Shown here: in pieces, positions 35,011 through 45,409 of the stretch
Position numbering within the stretch: the stretch's first letter is position 1
How the letters are laid out: every line of letters starts with the position of its first letter
Source of the DNA: Pseudomonas sp. Leaf58
GTDB lineage: Bacteria > Pseudomonadota > Gammaproteobacteria > Pseudomonadales > Pseudomonadaceae
Direction of reading: 5' to 3'
DNA: 64,000 nucleotides
Assembly: GCF_003627215.1 (NCBI RefSeq)
Contig: NZ_CP032678.1
Coordinates: forward strand, 496,001-560,000
Made by a program: the position numbers and the translations under genes
The notes under the pieces: generated by a model
Told to the model about the DNA's origin: nothing
Seen by the model: the letters and a program-made list of their open reading frames with translations, nothing else
Database searches by the model: none

Positions 35011-36798
35011 TTAGAGACCAAGCTCCATGGTGAGAATTTCTTCTGCCACCATGTCCGAGTAGTCCTCCATGATGCATTTTTTCAGCAGTGGGTTGCCGGC
35101 CAGGAGAAGAAGATCGGCAACCTCTTGAGCATGGGGTAACACCGCGTCCACGCCGATTCGCTTTCCAGTGATAAGCTCATCGATGCACTTGAAACCCTGC
35201 TGGGACAATGACCCTGAAAGCAGACTTTTCACAAACGGTTCGAGCAGATGATCTGGGATCACCGACAGAGGCACCGCACCATTCACCAAGGCTTGGGGCA
35301 ATGTTTTCGTGCTCTGCAGCAACGGCTCAAGCAGGGGCGCGATCGCATCGTGGTTGATGCGCTTTGCAGCGAGCAGCTCATGAATACACTTCAAGCCCTC
35401 ACGGGACACAGAGCCTGACAGCAGGCAGGTCACAAACCTTTCGAGCAAATGGTCTGGAATCACTGACAGCGGTACCCCGCCATTCACCAACCCCTGGGGC
35501 AATGTTTTCTTGCTCTGCAGCAACGGATCCAGAAGGGGTGCGATCGCATCGTGGTTGTTGCTGATCCATTGCTTATGCCGTCCAATCGCATTGACCGCGA
35601 TCAGCGCTGGATCCTGGGAAGGCGCCGGGCGCCCCCAGGTGGCACTGAACTCACCCAGGGCATAGTCAATGAAGTCGAGGTTGCAATGCTGCCAGAAGTC
35701 GGAAAAGAGTCCCTGGTGCAGCGACTCATAATCACGCCCAATATGAGCGGCCAGATCCGGTCTGAACACCACTTCGTAGGGGTGGCTGACGATCATGTCG
35801 TCAGGCCCCTGGTTGACGTCCCGCTTGCCAGAGGCATGAACGGTGAGAAAAGCCTGTTCGATGGGGCCCTTCAGGGGGTGACCGCCCTCGTAGGCGGGCA
35901 GGTAATGCAGCGTCACTGCCGGCATCAGTCTGAAATAGCGCTCAAAGTCATCCGTGAAATCGGCAGGGTGCACCCCAGGCGGCAATTCACTGAGGTGGCC
36001 GCGCATGACCCAGTTTCGCAAGATGGCTTGCGGCCAGTTGAGGTCTTTGATGCTGCCGGTGTCCAATTCAGGATGCAGGTCGAGCACACGACCAATGGCT
36101 GATTGCAGGTTACTCTCCAGGGGGCGACTGCGTTGCAATTTGAGCTGACTCAGCCCAGACGGATTGTGCCTGGAGCTCGGGTCAAAAAACTCGCGGTGCA
36201 GCTGCCCGAGCAAGTCGTCGTCTTTCGACAGGTGCTGAGCGAAGCGATGCAGCTGGCGAGCTGCTCTTTGCGGTGAAATGCTGGCCCAGAATGGCCTTTG
36301 CTCCATCATCAGAATGGCGGGCTGATAAAATGCACTCATCACATCGTTGCGGTGTGGAAACAACGCCAGGGTTTGATCCGTGCACAGAGTTTTATCCTCC
36401 CAGGATTCGAGCTCATGTTGCGCGCCGTCGCCAATGATCCATCCGCTCAAGGAGGCCAGGGGATGCAGGCCGTCTTCCAGCAGCAGCATGAGCGCATGCT
36501 GGGTCATGTACCCCTTGCCGCCCTCGCATTTGAGCAGGTCGTCAAAACCGAACACGATCAGCGACCCGAAGGGTTTTTTAAGCTCTTCGGGGAAGGCGTC
36601 ATCGGCTATGGCCTTGGCATAGGCCTTTACCCCAACCATGCGTGTGTGTTGCTGCAAGGCCCGGTTGAGCATGTTGGCCAGGTAATCATCCTTGATGCCG
36701 GGGTTCATCAGAGCGGCAAATTTCTTGATGCGCGCCAGGTGTTCGACCAGGCTTGAGGGTAACGAATCGATTGAACGGTGCTGCAAAATCTTCGACAT
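35011..36798 (-). CDS. Large orphan protein with 67-residue repeats and MELGL tail
   Basis: 595 residues from ATG 36798. No known domain in the first 400 residues. Near the C-terminus two tandem 67-residue units occur, each beginning NHDAIAPLL and ending KRI, followed by a partial third, a helical-repeat (solenoid) arrangement. It ends EEILTMELGL. The repeats are about 80 percent identical, so the duplication is recent. Transcribed alone; no terminator seen. Confidence 0.8.
   Translation of the reverse strand: MSKILQHRSIDSLPSSLVEHLARIKKFAALMNPGIKDDYLANMLNRALQQHTRMVGVKAYAKAIADDAFPEELKKPFGSLIVFGFDDLLKCEGGKGYMTQHALMLLLEDGLHPLASLSGWIIGDGAQHELESWEDKTLCTDQTLALFPHRNDVMSAFYQPAILMMEQRPFWASISPQRAARQLHRFAQHLSKDDDLLGQLHREFFDPSSRHNPSGLSQLKLQRSRPLESNLQSAIGRVLDLHPELDTGSIKDLNWPQAILRNWVMRGHLSELPPGVHPADFTDDFERYFRLMPAVTLHYLPAYEGGHPLKGPIEQAFLTVHASGKRDVNQGPDDMIVSHPYEVVFRPDLAAHIGRDYESLHQGLFSDFWQHCNLDFIDYALGEFSATWGRPAPSQDPALIAVNAIGRHKQWISNNHDAIAPLLDPLLQSKKTLPQGLVNGGVPLSVIPDHLLERFVTCLLSGSVSREGLKCIHELLAAKRINHDAIAPLLEPLLQSTKTLPQALVNGAVPLSVIPDHLLEPFVKSLLSGSLSQQGFKCIDELITGKRIGVDAVLPHAQEVADLLLLAGNPLLKKCIMEDYSDMVAEEILTMELGL
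35139..35540 (-). repeat. Tandem repeat, 201-bp unit, two copies
   Basis: Period 201 bp (67 codons) inside the 35011-36798 gene. For example, CGATCGCATCGTGGTTG recurs at 35340 and 35541 (the second copy marks the outer boundary). In-frame duplication. Confidence 0.85.
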
Positions 36799-36849
36799 GG
36801 TCGAGAAATCCAGGAAACTATGACTGCTTCCAGCATGCCTTTAGGGCAC

Positions 36850-36874
36850 AAAAAAAGCCAGCTTTCGCTGGCTC
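36850..36874 (-). terminator. Intrinsic terminator of yccA-like gene
   Basis: GCCAGC-GAAA-GCTGGC hairpin followed by seven T on the minus strand. Confidence 0.92.
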
Positions 36875-36888
36875 GTGTTGCGGTTTTG

Positions 36889-37548
36889 TCAGTCTTTCGA
36901 GCCCATGCCGAGCAAGCTCAACAAGCTGGTAAACAGGTTGAAGATGGACACGAATAACGAAACGGTTGCAAGCACATAGTTGGTCTGACCACCCCGGAGA
37001 ATCTGACTGGTTTCGTAAAGAATGGCTGCCGAGGAAAACAGAACAAAGCCCGCTGAAATCGCAAGCTGCAGACCACTCATGGGGAAGAACAGCGACAGGA
37101 TGACGGCCCCCATCAACACGAAGAATCCGGCCATCAGAAAGCCTTCAAGAAACTTCATGTCTCGGCCCGTTTTGAGCACGTAAGCGGAGAGGCCGCAGAA
37201 GGTGAATGCGGTCAAGAGCATGGCATTGGCAACCAGGTCGCCGCCATTTTTCATGGCCAGGTAATGGTTGAGCATGGGCCCGATGGCGTAGCCCATGAAG
37301 GCGGCCAGGCCAAACGTCCAGGCAATGCCGCCCACACCATTCTGGTACTTGTGGATGGCGTACATGATTCCGTAGAAGGCGAGCAGGGTGACGATCAGCC
37401 CTGGGCCTGGAAGGTGGAGGCTTTGGCTAACCAAAGCGGTGATGCCGCTGACCACCAGCGTCATCGAAAGCAACATGTAGGTTTGGCGCAGGACGCGGCT
37501 GGCAGCCGAGCCTTCAATGGCGGTGGTTGTCGACGAATTAGTGCTCAT
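36889..37548 (-). CDS. yccA: Bax inhibitor-1/YccA family membrane protein
   Basis: 219 residues from ATG 37548 (MSTNSSTTT). Seven membrane segments, with the family pattern RVLRQTYMLLSMTLVVSG at the start and ILYETSQILRGG...NYVLATVSLFVSIFNLFTSLL at the end. YccA interacts with and inhibits the FtsH protease in E. coli. Typical Pseudomonas-like version. A plasmid or phage copy could protect replicon proteins from FtsH (inference). TATATT elements lie at about 37570 and 37688 on the minus strand. Confidence 0.9.
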   Translation of the reverse strand: MSTNSSTTTAIEGSAASRVLRQTYMLLSMTLVVSGITALVSQSLHLPGPGLIVTLLAFYGIMYAIHKYQNGVGGIAWTFGLAAFMGYAIGPMLNHYLAMKNGGDLVANAMLLTAFTFCGLSAYVLKTGRDMKFLEGFLMAGFFVLMGAVILSLFFPMSGLQLAISAGFVLFSSAAILYETSQILRGGQTNYVLATVSLFVSIFNLFTSLLSLLGMGSKD

Positions 37549-37873
37549 GGGCATCTCGCTGAGTGGATTCAATATATAGTTAATCACAGAGGCGCTGAGC
37601 CGTCATCAGGCGACCGTTTCAATCTGTTACAACGTCCCCGTCATCAGCCTAGCGGCCCATTCCTGGCAAGCCTATTTCAACCATCTCAATATATTCCAAA
37701 ATCAGCTGGCGATGGCCGGGCCAACCCGTGACGGAGGCTACTTCTAAGGCAGTGCCGTGGGTTGCTCGGAAATGCGAGTGTTTTTCATTGACGCTCCCAT
37801 CAAAAAGAGGAAGTTTCCAAAGCCGGGAGGGATGATCCCGGCTTTTTCCCAAGCCCACCTCATACCGTAAAGC
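37549..37873. other. Intergenic region with promoter elements and a plus-strand terminator
   Basis: No supported ORF in 325 bases. The minus strand carries TATATTG-type -10 elements facing the yccA-like gene. On the plus strand a terminator ends an RNA of unknown origin, so a small plus-strand RNA starting in this interval is possible. Confidence 0.5.
37822..37847 (+). terminator. Intrinsic terminator without an obvious gene
   Basis: GCCGGGA...TCCCGGC followed by TTTTT on the plus strand. No plus-strand gene lies upstream within 300 bases. Confidence 0.75.
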
Positions 37874-39484
37874 TTACAAGCCCAATGAGTTCTCAAGGGC
37901 GTAGGCGAGCTTGCTCTCCGGCAGTTTTTCCATCATCTGAAGGGACGGATTGCCGAACTTGAGCATTTCATTGATGATGCTTGGCTTGGGTTTTTTCAGT
38001 GCCAACATCGCATCAAAGACCTCGGTAAACAAGGGCTCATTGTGTTGTCTGACCAGGCGCATAATGTAGGGTTTGGTCGATATGTGCTCACCCGAATACG
38101 TGTTGATCAACTCCGTTTTGTTGTCGTGAAGCACTTTGACCAACAACCTGATGGCATTTTCGCGGGTACAAAGGGTAAGCCCGGTGTTAAAAAGGGTCTC
38201 AAACGCACGATTGTTTGAACGCAGGACGCCGACCGCAGTGAAAATATTGGGAATGAGGCCAAAATTTGCCTGCCCAAGTTCAATCATCCTGTCGACCTTG
38301 CCGGCAGGCAAGGCCTTGGCATCGACGTTATACCCTGCGGCATAACCAATACGTAATGCGTAGTCCTGATGGCCCAGGTCAATGCCTTCGCTCGCCAGAA
38401 TCCTGGCCACTTTTGCCATTGGTGTGACGTGCCCCAAGCCAATCCAGGCGTTGTTCATATTGTTTTCAAGCGGCAAGTCATGCTCAGGAATTGTGCCGAT
38501 CTCCAACCCAAGAAAATCTTCGGCACGGATGCCCAGGGTTGGCCACAGGCGGGGGAAGGGCAGGAACGCCATTTTCGCATGGCACACAGCAAGATCGATG
38601 ACATAGGGTTGGGCCCCATGTCGGTGGGTATACAGGTAGCTGAGCTTGTCCACCAGGGTTTCCATGATCAGTTTTGGATCTTCCCCTTTCAGCACGAACA
38701 CCTGAGCAGGGAGGGCACTTAGCGCCCTGCCAAAATCCTTGACGTGACTGAAGTGCCGCTGCTCATCAGCCTTCGTCACTTTCTTGGTCGTCACTTCAAG
38801 GTTCACCAGGAAGAGGTTTTCGGCGGCGTTGTGAAACGCCTGCTGATCGCCGGCCCAGGTGGCGAAATCGATCTGGCCACGGTCGTTCATGCCTATCAAA
38901 TGTGCCAGTAATGGGGCGAGCTTCACAACTTCTGCGTTTGATTGGCCGAGGAGGTTGCGCAAGTTGTAATGGGTTATCTGTTTCACCAGCGCGTGCATTT
39001 GTGGGTTGGTGCGGCGAAGCTCACTCACACGCCCCAATGCCCGGTCTTCATCAACGAGATAAAGGGGGAGCAGCAACTTTCTGAACACGTGCTCCACTGC
39101 TTTATGCAGTTCATCATCGCTGAGCTCGGCGGGTATCCGGATGCCAGCAAACCCGGAACTCTCCAGGCGCTTCATCAATCGCTCGGGGCCCGAGTATTTC
39201 GAAACAACTGCATTTTCCAGCGACACGCCATCGGCCAGCAGCAAGTGAATAAGTCCGAGATCAATATCTTCATTTAGCAGGGTGATCAATTCATGGGCTT
39301 CTTTCAGGTATTTGCCGGTCTTACGGAATTTCCGCCAATCCTGGATGATCAAGGCTGCAGATGAGCCCTCCTGGGTAAAATACTCGGCCCTGATGGCCTC
39401 GAACATTCGGGTGTAGTCATCCAGCGCCTCTTGCCCAAGAATGGCCAGTACCCGCTCAGGGGAGGTGTTGCGAAAGAGTGTCAT
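37874..39484 (-). CDS. Orphan paralogue pair, member 1, with SLGL tail
   Basis: 536 residues from ATG 39484 (GGAAATACCCC upstream). It shares with the next gene the blocks WAGDQ.AF, FVLKGEDPKLIM, LSYLYTHRHG and FLPFPRLWPTLGIRAEDFLG. Helical, with ankyrin-like looking segments near the C-terminus (KPKPSIINEMLKFGNPS). It ends ALENSLGL. No known function. Confidence 0.8.
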   Translation of the reverse strand: MTLFRNTSPERVLAILGQEALDDYTRMFEAIRAEYFTQEGSSAALIIQDWRKFRKTGKYLKEAHELITLLNEDIDLGLIHLLLADGVSLENAVVSKYSGPERLMKRLESSGFAGIRIPAELSDDELHKAVEHVFRKLLLPLYLVDEDRALGRVSELRRTNPQMHALVKQITHYNLRNLLGQSNAEVVKLAPLLAHLIGMNDRGQIDFATWAGDQQAFHNAAENLFLVNLEVTTKKVTKADEQRHFSHVKDFGRALSALPAQVFVLKGEDPKLIMETLVDKLSYLYTHRHGAQPYVIDLAVCHAKMAFLPFPRLWPTLGIRAEDFLGLEIGTIPEHDLPLENNMNNAWIGLGHVTPMAKVARILASEGIDLGHQDYALRIGYAAGYNVDAKALPAGKVDRMIELGQANFGLIPNIFTAVGVLRSNNRAFETLFNTGLTLCTRENAIRLLVKVLHDNKTELINTYSGEHISTKPYIMRLVRQHNEPLFTEVFDAMLALKKPKPSIINEMLKFGNPSLQMMEKLPESKLAYALENSLGL

Positions 39485-39593
39485 GGGGTATTTCCGCAGG
39501 TGTTTCTAGTACTTTATCCATGTATTGATAGCGGTGTCTACGCGAGCAACCCTAGTGACACCCTTACGCGAGAATTAACTGCCACCCACGCAG

Positions 39594-41207
39594 CTAAAGA
39601 CCGAGATCCCGCTCCAGCACCTGGTCGAGGTGGCTGTCTGGGAGTTTTTCGAGGTCTTCTTGGCGGGGAGTGCCCTGCTTGAGCAGCATGTTGATGATCG
39701 AGGCTTTGGGCTTCTTTCGCGCCAGGGCCAGGGCAAAAACATCTTGGAAGAGCGCCTGATCTTCGTCGGCAATCACTTTGACCATCGCCTCCTTGGTCAG
39801 GTAACTGGAGATGCCTGTCAGGGTGTGGATCGCCTGAAAGGCTCCCTTGTTCAAAAGCTTGTCGATAAGCATTGCAGCCACTTCACGCGAACACTTCGAC
39901 AGACCCTCCATGAAGTGATGGGTGGCTTCATCTCCCCGCATGCTCATCGCCCAGGTGATCATCAGTACACTGGGTGCGCGATCCGGATACACATCTGCTG
40001 CCTTGACCAGGTCATCCAGCGATCCTGGTGACCAGTCGTACAGGTCAACATGATAATCACCGCCAAAGCCGATCCGATCCTGGTACTTGGGGTCAGTAAA
40101 GTCCACGCCTTGCGTACGTAGCACATTCACCAGGCGCTGGAACGTCAGGCCTTTCCTGTCACGAAACAGCCGGGCACTTCCATGCCAACTGTCACTGAAG
40201 CAATCCGGGAACATCAGGCGATGATCGTTGCTCTCCTGGATTGGAAACCCAAGGAAATCTGCGGCTTCGATTCCAAGGTCTTTCCACAGGTGGGGGAAGG
40301 GCAAGAAGGGCGCTTTGCACCCTGCATCGATCAGGCTGCGGGTGAAGTCGTTGTAACCGTGTCTATAGGTGTACAGGAACTCCAGCTTTGTACGAATCCC
40401 TGCCATCACCTGGAGAGGGTCTTCCCCCTGGAGCACGAAAGCTTGGGCGGGGAGAAACGTCAGGGATTGGGCCATCCGACGCACGTAATCAAAGTGCGTG
40501 CGCTCCTCGCGCATGACCGGCTTGCTTTTTTCGGCCAACGTATTCAAAAAAAGCGATTCTGCTGAAGACTGGAACGCGCTCTGATCGCCAGCCCAGTCTT
40601 TGAGGGTGACCCGCCCTTTGGAGTTCATGCCCATGAGGTCGGCGAGCAAGGGGGATTTAGCTGGCACAGCCAGGGTAGTTTTCCCCATCATCTGCACCAG
40701 GGTGTAATAGGTTACGCGCTCGGCGATGAGCAAGATCCGGTCGTTGGTCTGTCGGCGTTGCTCAATAGACCGGAGCTTCTCTGTCGCATTTTTGCAAAGC
40801 ACTGGGCCGAGCAGCTCATGGAATAGCACCCCGATCCCTCCGCGAACCCAGGACTCTGGCATATTCCTGGGAATCTTGAAGCCACAGAGGCCCGTCAACT
40901 GGATTTGCTTGGGTAGATCCTCATCCGAGCGATCCCATTTTGCACGCTTCTCGGGTTGAAACTGCACGCCATCCTCAGCCAGCAAACCCAGCAGGCCCAG
41001 GTCATATCCATCTTCGCCAAATGCCTGGAGCAACCGTGCCTCGGCATCATCGCACTTCTGGAACACCTCGGCGGCATATTGGTCTCGTCGCCCGCCAAAA
41101 CCATTGCCATGCACCTGATCGATGGCATCGCGGTAAGTCGAAAAGGCTTCCTCACCACAGACAGCTTTGACTATGGCATCAGTCGTGTTTTTGAAAAGCT
41201 GCACCAT
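39594..41207 (-). CDS. Orphan paralogue pair, member 2, with DLGL tail
   Basis: 537 residues from ATG 41207 (MVQLFKNTT), aligned with the paralogue start (MTLFRNTS); GAGG precedes it. Shared blocks are DWAGDQSAF, FVLQGEDPLQVM, LEFLYTYRHG and LPFPHLWKDLGIEAADFLG, then KPKASIINMLLKQGTP. It ends VLERDLGL. The pair shows that tail sequence (RDLGL versus NSLGL) drifts while L-G-L is kept. Divergent from the RNase HI gene. Confidence 0.8.
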   Translation of the reverse strand: MVQLFKNTTDAIVKAVCGEEAFSTYRDAIDQVHGNGFGGRRDQYAAEVFQKCDDAEARLLQAFGEDGYDLGLLGLLAEDGVQFQPEKRAKWDRSDEDLPKQIQLTGLCGFKIPRNMPESWVRGGIGVLFHELLGPVLCKNATEKLRSIEQRRQTNDRILLIAERVTYYTLVQMMGKTTLAVPAKSPLLADLMGMNSKGRVTLKDWAGDQSAFQSSAESLFLNTLAEKSKPVMREERTHFDYVRRMAQSLTFLPAQAFVLQGEDPLQVMAGIRTKLEFLYTYRHGYNDFTRSLIDAGCKAPFLPFPHLWKDLGIEAADFLGFPIQESNDHRLMFPDCFSDSWHGSARLFRDRKGLTFQRLVNVLRTQGVDFTDPKYQDRIGFGGDYHVDLYDWSPGSLDDLVKAADVYPDRAPSVLMITWAMSMRGDEATHHFMEGLSKCSREVAAMLIDKLLNKGAFQAIHTLTGISSYLTKEAMVKVIADEDQALFQDVFALALARKKPKASIINMLLKQGTPRQEDLEKLPDSHLDQVLERDLGL

Positions 41208-41365
41208 GGGCCTCATTCATATCCAATATGTCTAGTATTTAATTTCCAAGGTAATCAGGCCCCAAGTCAAGATTTTTGCATGCACAAATAGCCCAAAAAC
41301 ACGTGGCTTGTCTTTCAAAACCAGCTGTGGAAAAATCGCGAATATACAGGATATTGGAATTAGCC

Positions 41366-42364
41366 ATGAGTCAGGTCATCACGATTTATACCGATGGTGC
41401 GTGCAAGGGTAATCCAGGCCCTGGTGGCTGGGGCGTCATCCTCCAAGCTGCTGGCGCCGAGAAAGAGTTGTTCGGCGGCGTTCCCGACACCACCAACAAT
41501 CGCATGGAAATGCTTGCCGTCATCAAGGGCTTGGAAGCGCTCACGCGCCCGTGCGAAGTCGAGGTCTACACCGATTCCCGATATGTCATCCAGGGGTGCG
41601 ACGAGTGGCTGGAAGGCTGGAAGAAGCGCAATTGGCGCACGGCCCAGAAGGAGCCCGTCAAAAACGTCGATCTCTGGAAAGTGATGGATGAACTGCTGGG
41701 GCGCCATGATGTGATCTTCCATTGGGTCAAGGGACACAATGGCAACCGACTCAATGAGCGTGCCGATGCCCTGGCCAACAAGGGTGTGGCTTCGCTGAAA
41801 AATGCAGGCCAATCCCAAGCGGCCCAAACCCCAGGCGTCGCCGAGACTGCAGCAAGCCAGGGCGCCTTGGACTTCAACTCAGCGGCGAGCCGTCTGCCAC
41901 CCATTCGGGTGTATACCGATGGTTCGAGTCGCAAGACCAAAACAGGCGGCTGGGGTGTGGTCATCATCAACCAGGGTGTGGAGACGGAAATGTCTGGCCA
42001 CGCTTGGGAAACGACAAATAATCGCATGGAGCTTGAAGCCCCAATCCGAGCCCTGGAAGTTCTGCCTGCCGGTCAACCTGCGCACATCACCACCGACTCA
42101 CAGTATGTACAAAAAGGCATCGAGGAGTGGATCAAGGATTGGCGCAGGCGGGGCTGGCGCACGGCGTCCAATGAACCGGTCAAAAACGTAGATCTCTGGA
42201 AGCAGCTCGAAGCGTTGTGCGCCGAACGCAAGGTGACCTGGGCCTGGGTCAGGGGCCACAATGGCGATCCTTACAACGAGCGGGCAGACGCGTTGGCACA
42301 ATTTGCGTCCCTGCATGCCCAGGAGTTGCTGGGGCTTGAGAAGATCAAGGCAGCGATGTCATGA
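41366..42364 (+). CDS. rnhA: Tandem double RNase HI
   Basis: 332 residues from ATG 41366, with two complete RNase HI domains in one chain. Domain 1 has Asp10, Glu48, Asp70, Asp134 and His124, the same numbering as the E. coli enzyme. Domain 2 has Asp185, Glu222, Asp244 and Asp308, with GHNG before the last; its first loop lacks GNPG. Each cuts the RNA strand of RNA-DNA hybrids. All DEDD residues are present in both, so both may be active. The next gene starts in its last 4 bases (ATGA). Likely role: R-loop or primer removal in replication of this element. GATATTGG lies just upstream. Confidence 0.92.
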   Translation: MSQVITIYTDGACKGNPGPGGWGVILQAAGAEKELFGGVPDTTNNRMEMLAVIKGLEALTRPCEVEVYTDSRYVIQGCDEWLEGWKKRNWRTAQKEPVKNVDLWKVMDELLGRHDVIFHWVKGHNGNRLNERADALANKGVASLKNAGQSQAAQTPGVAETAASQGALDFNSAASRLPPIRVYTDGSSRKTKTGGWGVVIINQGVETEMSGHAWETTNNRMELEAPIRALEVLPAGQPAHITTDSQYVQKGIEEWIKDWRRRGWRTASNEPVKNVDLWKQLEALCAERKVTWAWVRGHNGDPYNERADALAQFASLHAQELLGLEKIKAAMS

Positions 42365-43908
42365 CGACAGGCAGGGCATTGGATAAGACCCGGCCTGCGG
42401 ATTTCCAGGCGTTCCGGATAGCATTTTTTTCAAGCCTGGAGAACAACTTCGCCTGCTTTAAGCGGGTGGAGAATCACCCTGATAGCTGGTCTCTTCGCGA
42501 ACTGCACCTGAACAATCCAGACGCTTGCTGGACGTTTTTACAGCGGTATTCATACTTCCAGGACAACAGCGAGCTTGACCTGATGGCGGCCCTGGTTGCA
42601 GACGGTTTTTCCTACCGGGATCTAGTGCTGCTCACAGAAAAATCGCATTGCGCTTACAGCTACCTATGGGATGAATTTTACGAATCATCCCTGGGCGCCA
42701 TGGCTGTTCGCTTGCCGTTTGCTTCCAAAAGCGGGTGCTTTTCTTCGCTGCAACGACTGTTCAAGGAAGTCAGTACTGTTGCATTCAATCAAGATGGCGC
42801 AACTGAAGAGGCAAAACTGACCGCCTTCTTCAAATCGATGCTGCTCAACAGCTTGCACGGCAAACCGACTGCCATAGCCACCCACTACAACACCTGGCTG
42901 CCTCAGGAGGAAATGTGCAACCTCCTGAGCTGTGACGGGGAGATGTCCGAATCGCTGGCCGAAACAGCCATTAGCACCTTAGTCGGCAAGCAATATGCCT
43001 TCGAACCCTACCGTAACTACCACCCCCTGGATTCGGATCGAGCGCTGCCAAATCCTACTGGCTTCGAAGCCCTTATGCAGATTTTGATCCGCAGCCTGGT
43101 GTATGACAAAGCAGCGATCATGCACCTGACCGACGTCGATGAAAATGCAAAATGGCGGGTCTTGCAGGTCACGGCCAGGCTCCTGGCAGACCATATCAAT
43201 GCCGATCCTATGCAGGCTGACAAGCTGGCCACGCAAATGGTGATCAACGCGCTCTGCATCTTCGAAAAGGCCGTGCCGGAGCCTTTGCGTCGCCATCACC
43301 TGTTTGGCCAGCAGTTAGAAGACAGGCCCTATACACGGCTTGAACACCTTGTTTACGCCGGGCCCTTGCAGGCCCACCGCCTGGAGCCACTGCAATCGTT
43401 CAACGCCACGGCGTCCTTCCCACTCTTGCTGAGCTCGCTTGAGCAAATCGATGGCCCTCTCCAGCCCAGCGAGCTGCTGAATAGCCACTTGATTCAGGTG
43501 CCGGCGATCGGTGAAATTGCCCACCTCAGAAGAGTTCGTGGAATCGAAGACCATATTGACGCGATGCCAAATCCCGCCTTCTTGAATGTCCGGGCAAAGA
43601 TTCCGACCGTGGTACAAAAGAAGGCGCATGAAAAAATCATGGTGCGCTCGGCATTGATGCTGCTGGACTACTCACTGCCGGACATGGATGCAACACGCCT
43701 CGCAGCCGCAGGGCTCCATAGTTACGGATTCAGGCCTGCAGATGTCGATGAGCAGCGGTTGATCATCAGGGCGCTGTGTGAAAAGGGTCAGCCTTCGATG
43801 GATCTGCTAAAGGTCTGCAATATTAGCCAGACTGTTATCCGTGAGCATCTGCATCAGCTAGGGGAGGAGGCCATGGAGCATACGCTCAGCCAGGATCTAG
43901 GGCTCTAA
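42361..43908 (+). CDS. Orphan protein with DLGL tail, coupled to RNase HI
   Basis: 515 residues from ATG 42361, overlapping the RNase HI stop by 4 bases. No known domain; helical. It ends HTLSQDLGL. This is the only case here where a tailed protein is translationally coupled to a recognisable nucleic-acid enzyme, which hints that the tail group may act in replicon maintenance (inference). Convergent with the 43905 gene, overlapping 4 bases. Confidence 0.8.
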   Translation: MTTGRALDKTRPADFQAFRIAFFSSLENNFACFKRVENHPDSWSLRELHLNNPDACWTFLQRYSYFQDNSELDLMAALVADGFSYRDLVLLTEKSHCAYSYLWDEFYESSLGAMAVRLPFASKSGCFSSLQRLFKEVSTVAFNQDGATEEAKLTAFFKSMLLNSLHGKPTAIATHYNTWLPQEEMCNLLSCDGEMSESLAETAISTLVGKQYAFEPYRNYHPLDSDRALPNPTGFEALMQILIRSLVYDKAAIMHLTDVDENAKWRVLQVTARLLADHINADPMQADKLATQMVINALCIFEKAVPEPLRRHHLFGQQLEDRPYTRLEHLVYAGPLQAHRLEPLQSFNATASFPLLLSSLEQIDGPLQPSELLNSHLIQVPAIGEIAHLRRVRGIEDHIDAMPNPAFLNVRAKIPTVVQKKAHEKIMVRSALMLLDYSLPDMDATRLAAAGLHSYGFRPADVDEQRLIIRALCEKGQPSMDLLKVCNISQTVIREHLHQLGEEAMEHTLSQDLGL

Positions 43909-44528
43909 CCGAGCCCCCGGTTCTCAGGGCGAAAGCTCTGCGTCCTTCGGGCGGTTCGCTCGCAGGTTTTGATGCTGGGCCACGTGTAGTTGGCAATAGG
44001 TGTATCATACTCCTGCACGCCTTGCTTCATCGCCTCCTCAGCCATGGCATGCAGGGTTTGCAGGTGGGGCGCCATCCACTCGGGGAGCGGCATGTAGGCG
44101 CAAACGAACCTGGCTTCCTCTGGGCACATGCCGCCCATGCCGAGATTGTCATACACGGTGATGCCATGATTTTCGAAGGTCACGGTCGCATAAAAACAGT
44201 GGCAGCCGGACTTTTTCACCTGCCCGGAGGCCGCATCCACATCGTTGGAATGCAGCATCAGCGGTTCGTCGATCACGTTGAAATGGTAGAGCAAGCCGTG
44301 GCTGATCTGCGTCAGCGGGTGCAGCCAGCTGATCGTTTTGGTGGCAGTCATGGCCTTGACCTGCTCGAACGAGAATGGAAATACCTCCAGGCTCTCCTCG
44401 ATCCTGTCGGCCCATTCCTGCTTCTGTTCGCGAAATGTGGCGAAGGCCTCCTGTATTTCCTGGATACTGTAATTCTCCAGCAGCGAGTCCATTACCCGTT
44501 GCCTGGCGGCCTGTTTATCAATAGTCAT
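43905..44528 (-). CDS. Orphan protein
   Basis: 207 residues from ATG 44528 (MTIDKQAARQRV). Helical N-terminus, then a segment with Cys/His (GCHCFYATVTFENHGI) and a proline-containing C-terminus. It ends ENRGLG. Weak ribosome site. No family recognised. Confidence 0.65.
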   Translation of the reverse strand: MTIDKQAARQRVMDSLLENYSIQEIQEAFATFREQKQEWADRIEESLEVFPFSFEQVKAMTATKTISWLHPLTQISHGLLYHFNVIDEPLMLHSNDVDAASGQVKKSGCHCFYATVTFENHGITVYDNLGMGGMCPEEARFVCAYMPLPEWMAPHLQTLHAMAEEAMKQGVQEYDTPIANYTWPSIKTCERTARRTQSFRPENRGLG

Positions 44529-44646
44529 GAAACCCAACACCTTTTTCTTCCATCATAAGCCAGGCACAACGCCGGGTGAAAGCTTCTGCCTACGGACAGT
44601 TCCCCATAGGGCAAGGTCGGTTCCCTGGAAGATGTCCGTGGACGCT

Positions 44647-45228
44647 CTACAAGCGCTCACCGCGCCTTATCTCATAGCCGTCGTATTTTTCGTACCAGAA
44701 CGGCTTGGCAATGTCCTCATCCAGGAAGAGCGAGGTGGTACCGGTCTCTGGGGTAATGGGGTAGTTGCCCCTGGGTTGACCGTCAACGAGTAGAACCTCG
44801 GCCTCCACCACCTTCACCGTCTCATCGCGCAGATCAAGCTCCAGGAGAAATCGCTTCCAGTGAATCCTGCACTTCATCTCATAGGAGGGATCCATGAGAT
44901 GATCATACTCACCAGGGCCTGGAGGCTGTACGTCCTGGTACGCACTGTCCACGGGCGCCAGCGAGTGCTGGATCAAGGCCCACACCTGCTGCAGGATCGC
45001 CTCATCCTGCTTGAGGAAGCGCTTGGCGCGGCATCTGCCTGACGGCGTGTACCAGCCTTGCTCCTGGTAGACTTCGGCGAAATGCGTGTTCGTGCTTGGG
45101 CAGTACAGGTCGAAGTCATAGGTAATGGCGCGTTGATCAAAGAATGGTTTTTCCACCCAGACGTCAACAGAGCGTAGGCCGCCCATACAGACCTCGACAC
45201 AATACGGTCGCGTAATCCACACCTTCAT
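44647..45228 (-). CDS. Orphan protein
   Basis: 193 residues from ATG 45228 (MKVWITRPYCVEV), with AGGGGG 8 nt upstream. Beta-rich with many aromatic residues (WVEKPFF, YDFDLYCPST, WKRFLLELDL). Not related to the helical tailed proteins. Function unknown; the frame extends upstream to 45294 without support. Confidence 0.7.
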   Translation of the reverse strand: MKVWITRPYCVEVCMGGLRSVDVWVEKPFFDQRAITYDFDLYCPSTNTHFAEVYQEQGWYTPSGRCRAKRFLKQDEAILQQVWALIQHSLAPVDSAYQDVQPPGPGEYDHLMDPSYEMKCRIHWKRFLLELDLRDETVKVVEAEVLLVDGQPRGNYPITPETGTTSLFLDEDIAKPFWYEKYDGYEIRRGERL

Positions 45229-45409
45229 ACGGAACCCCCTCTGGGCAAACGAGATCGACTGAACCTGGCCTGGATCCTGCCTGGGCGCTCCCACTGTATA
45301 ACCCTATTTCGTCCGAGATGGAAGGATCCTCGCAGGCAGCCTGGGTTCCCGGCCTCCTGTATTTCATCAGCAAGCAGCCCCCTCTCTCAATAGTCGTGAA
45401 ACCCGACGC

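Noticed and set aside
37649..37858. 69-codon minus-strand ORF
   Set aside because: No good start codon or ribosome site; overlaps a terminator hairpin.
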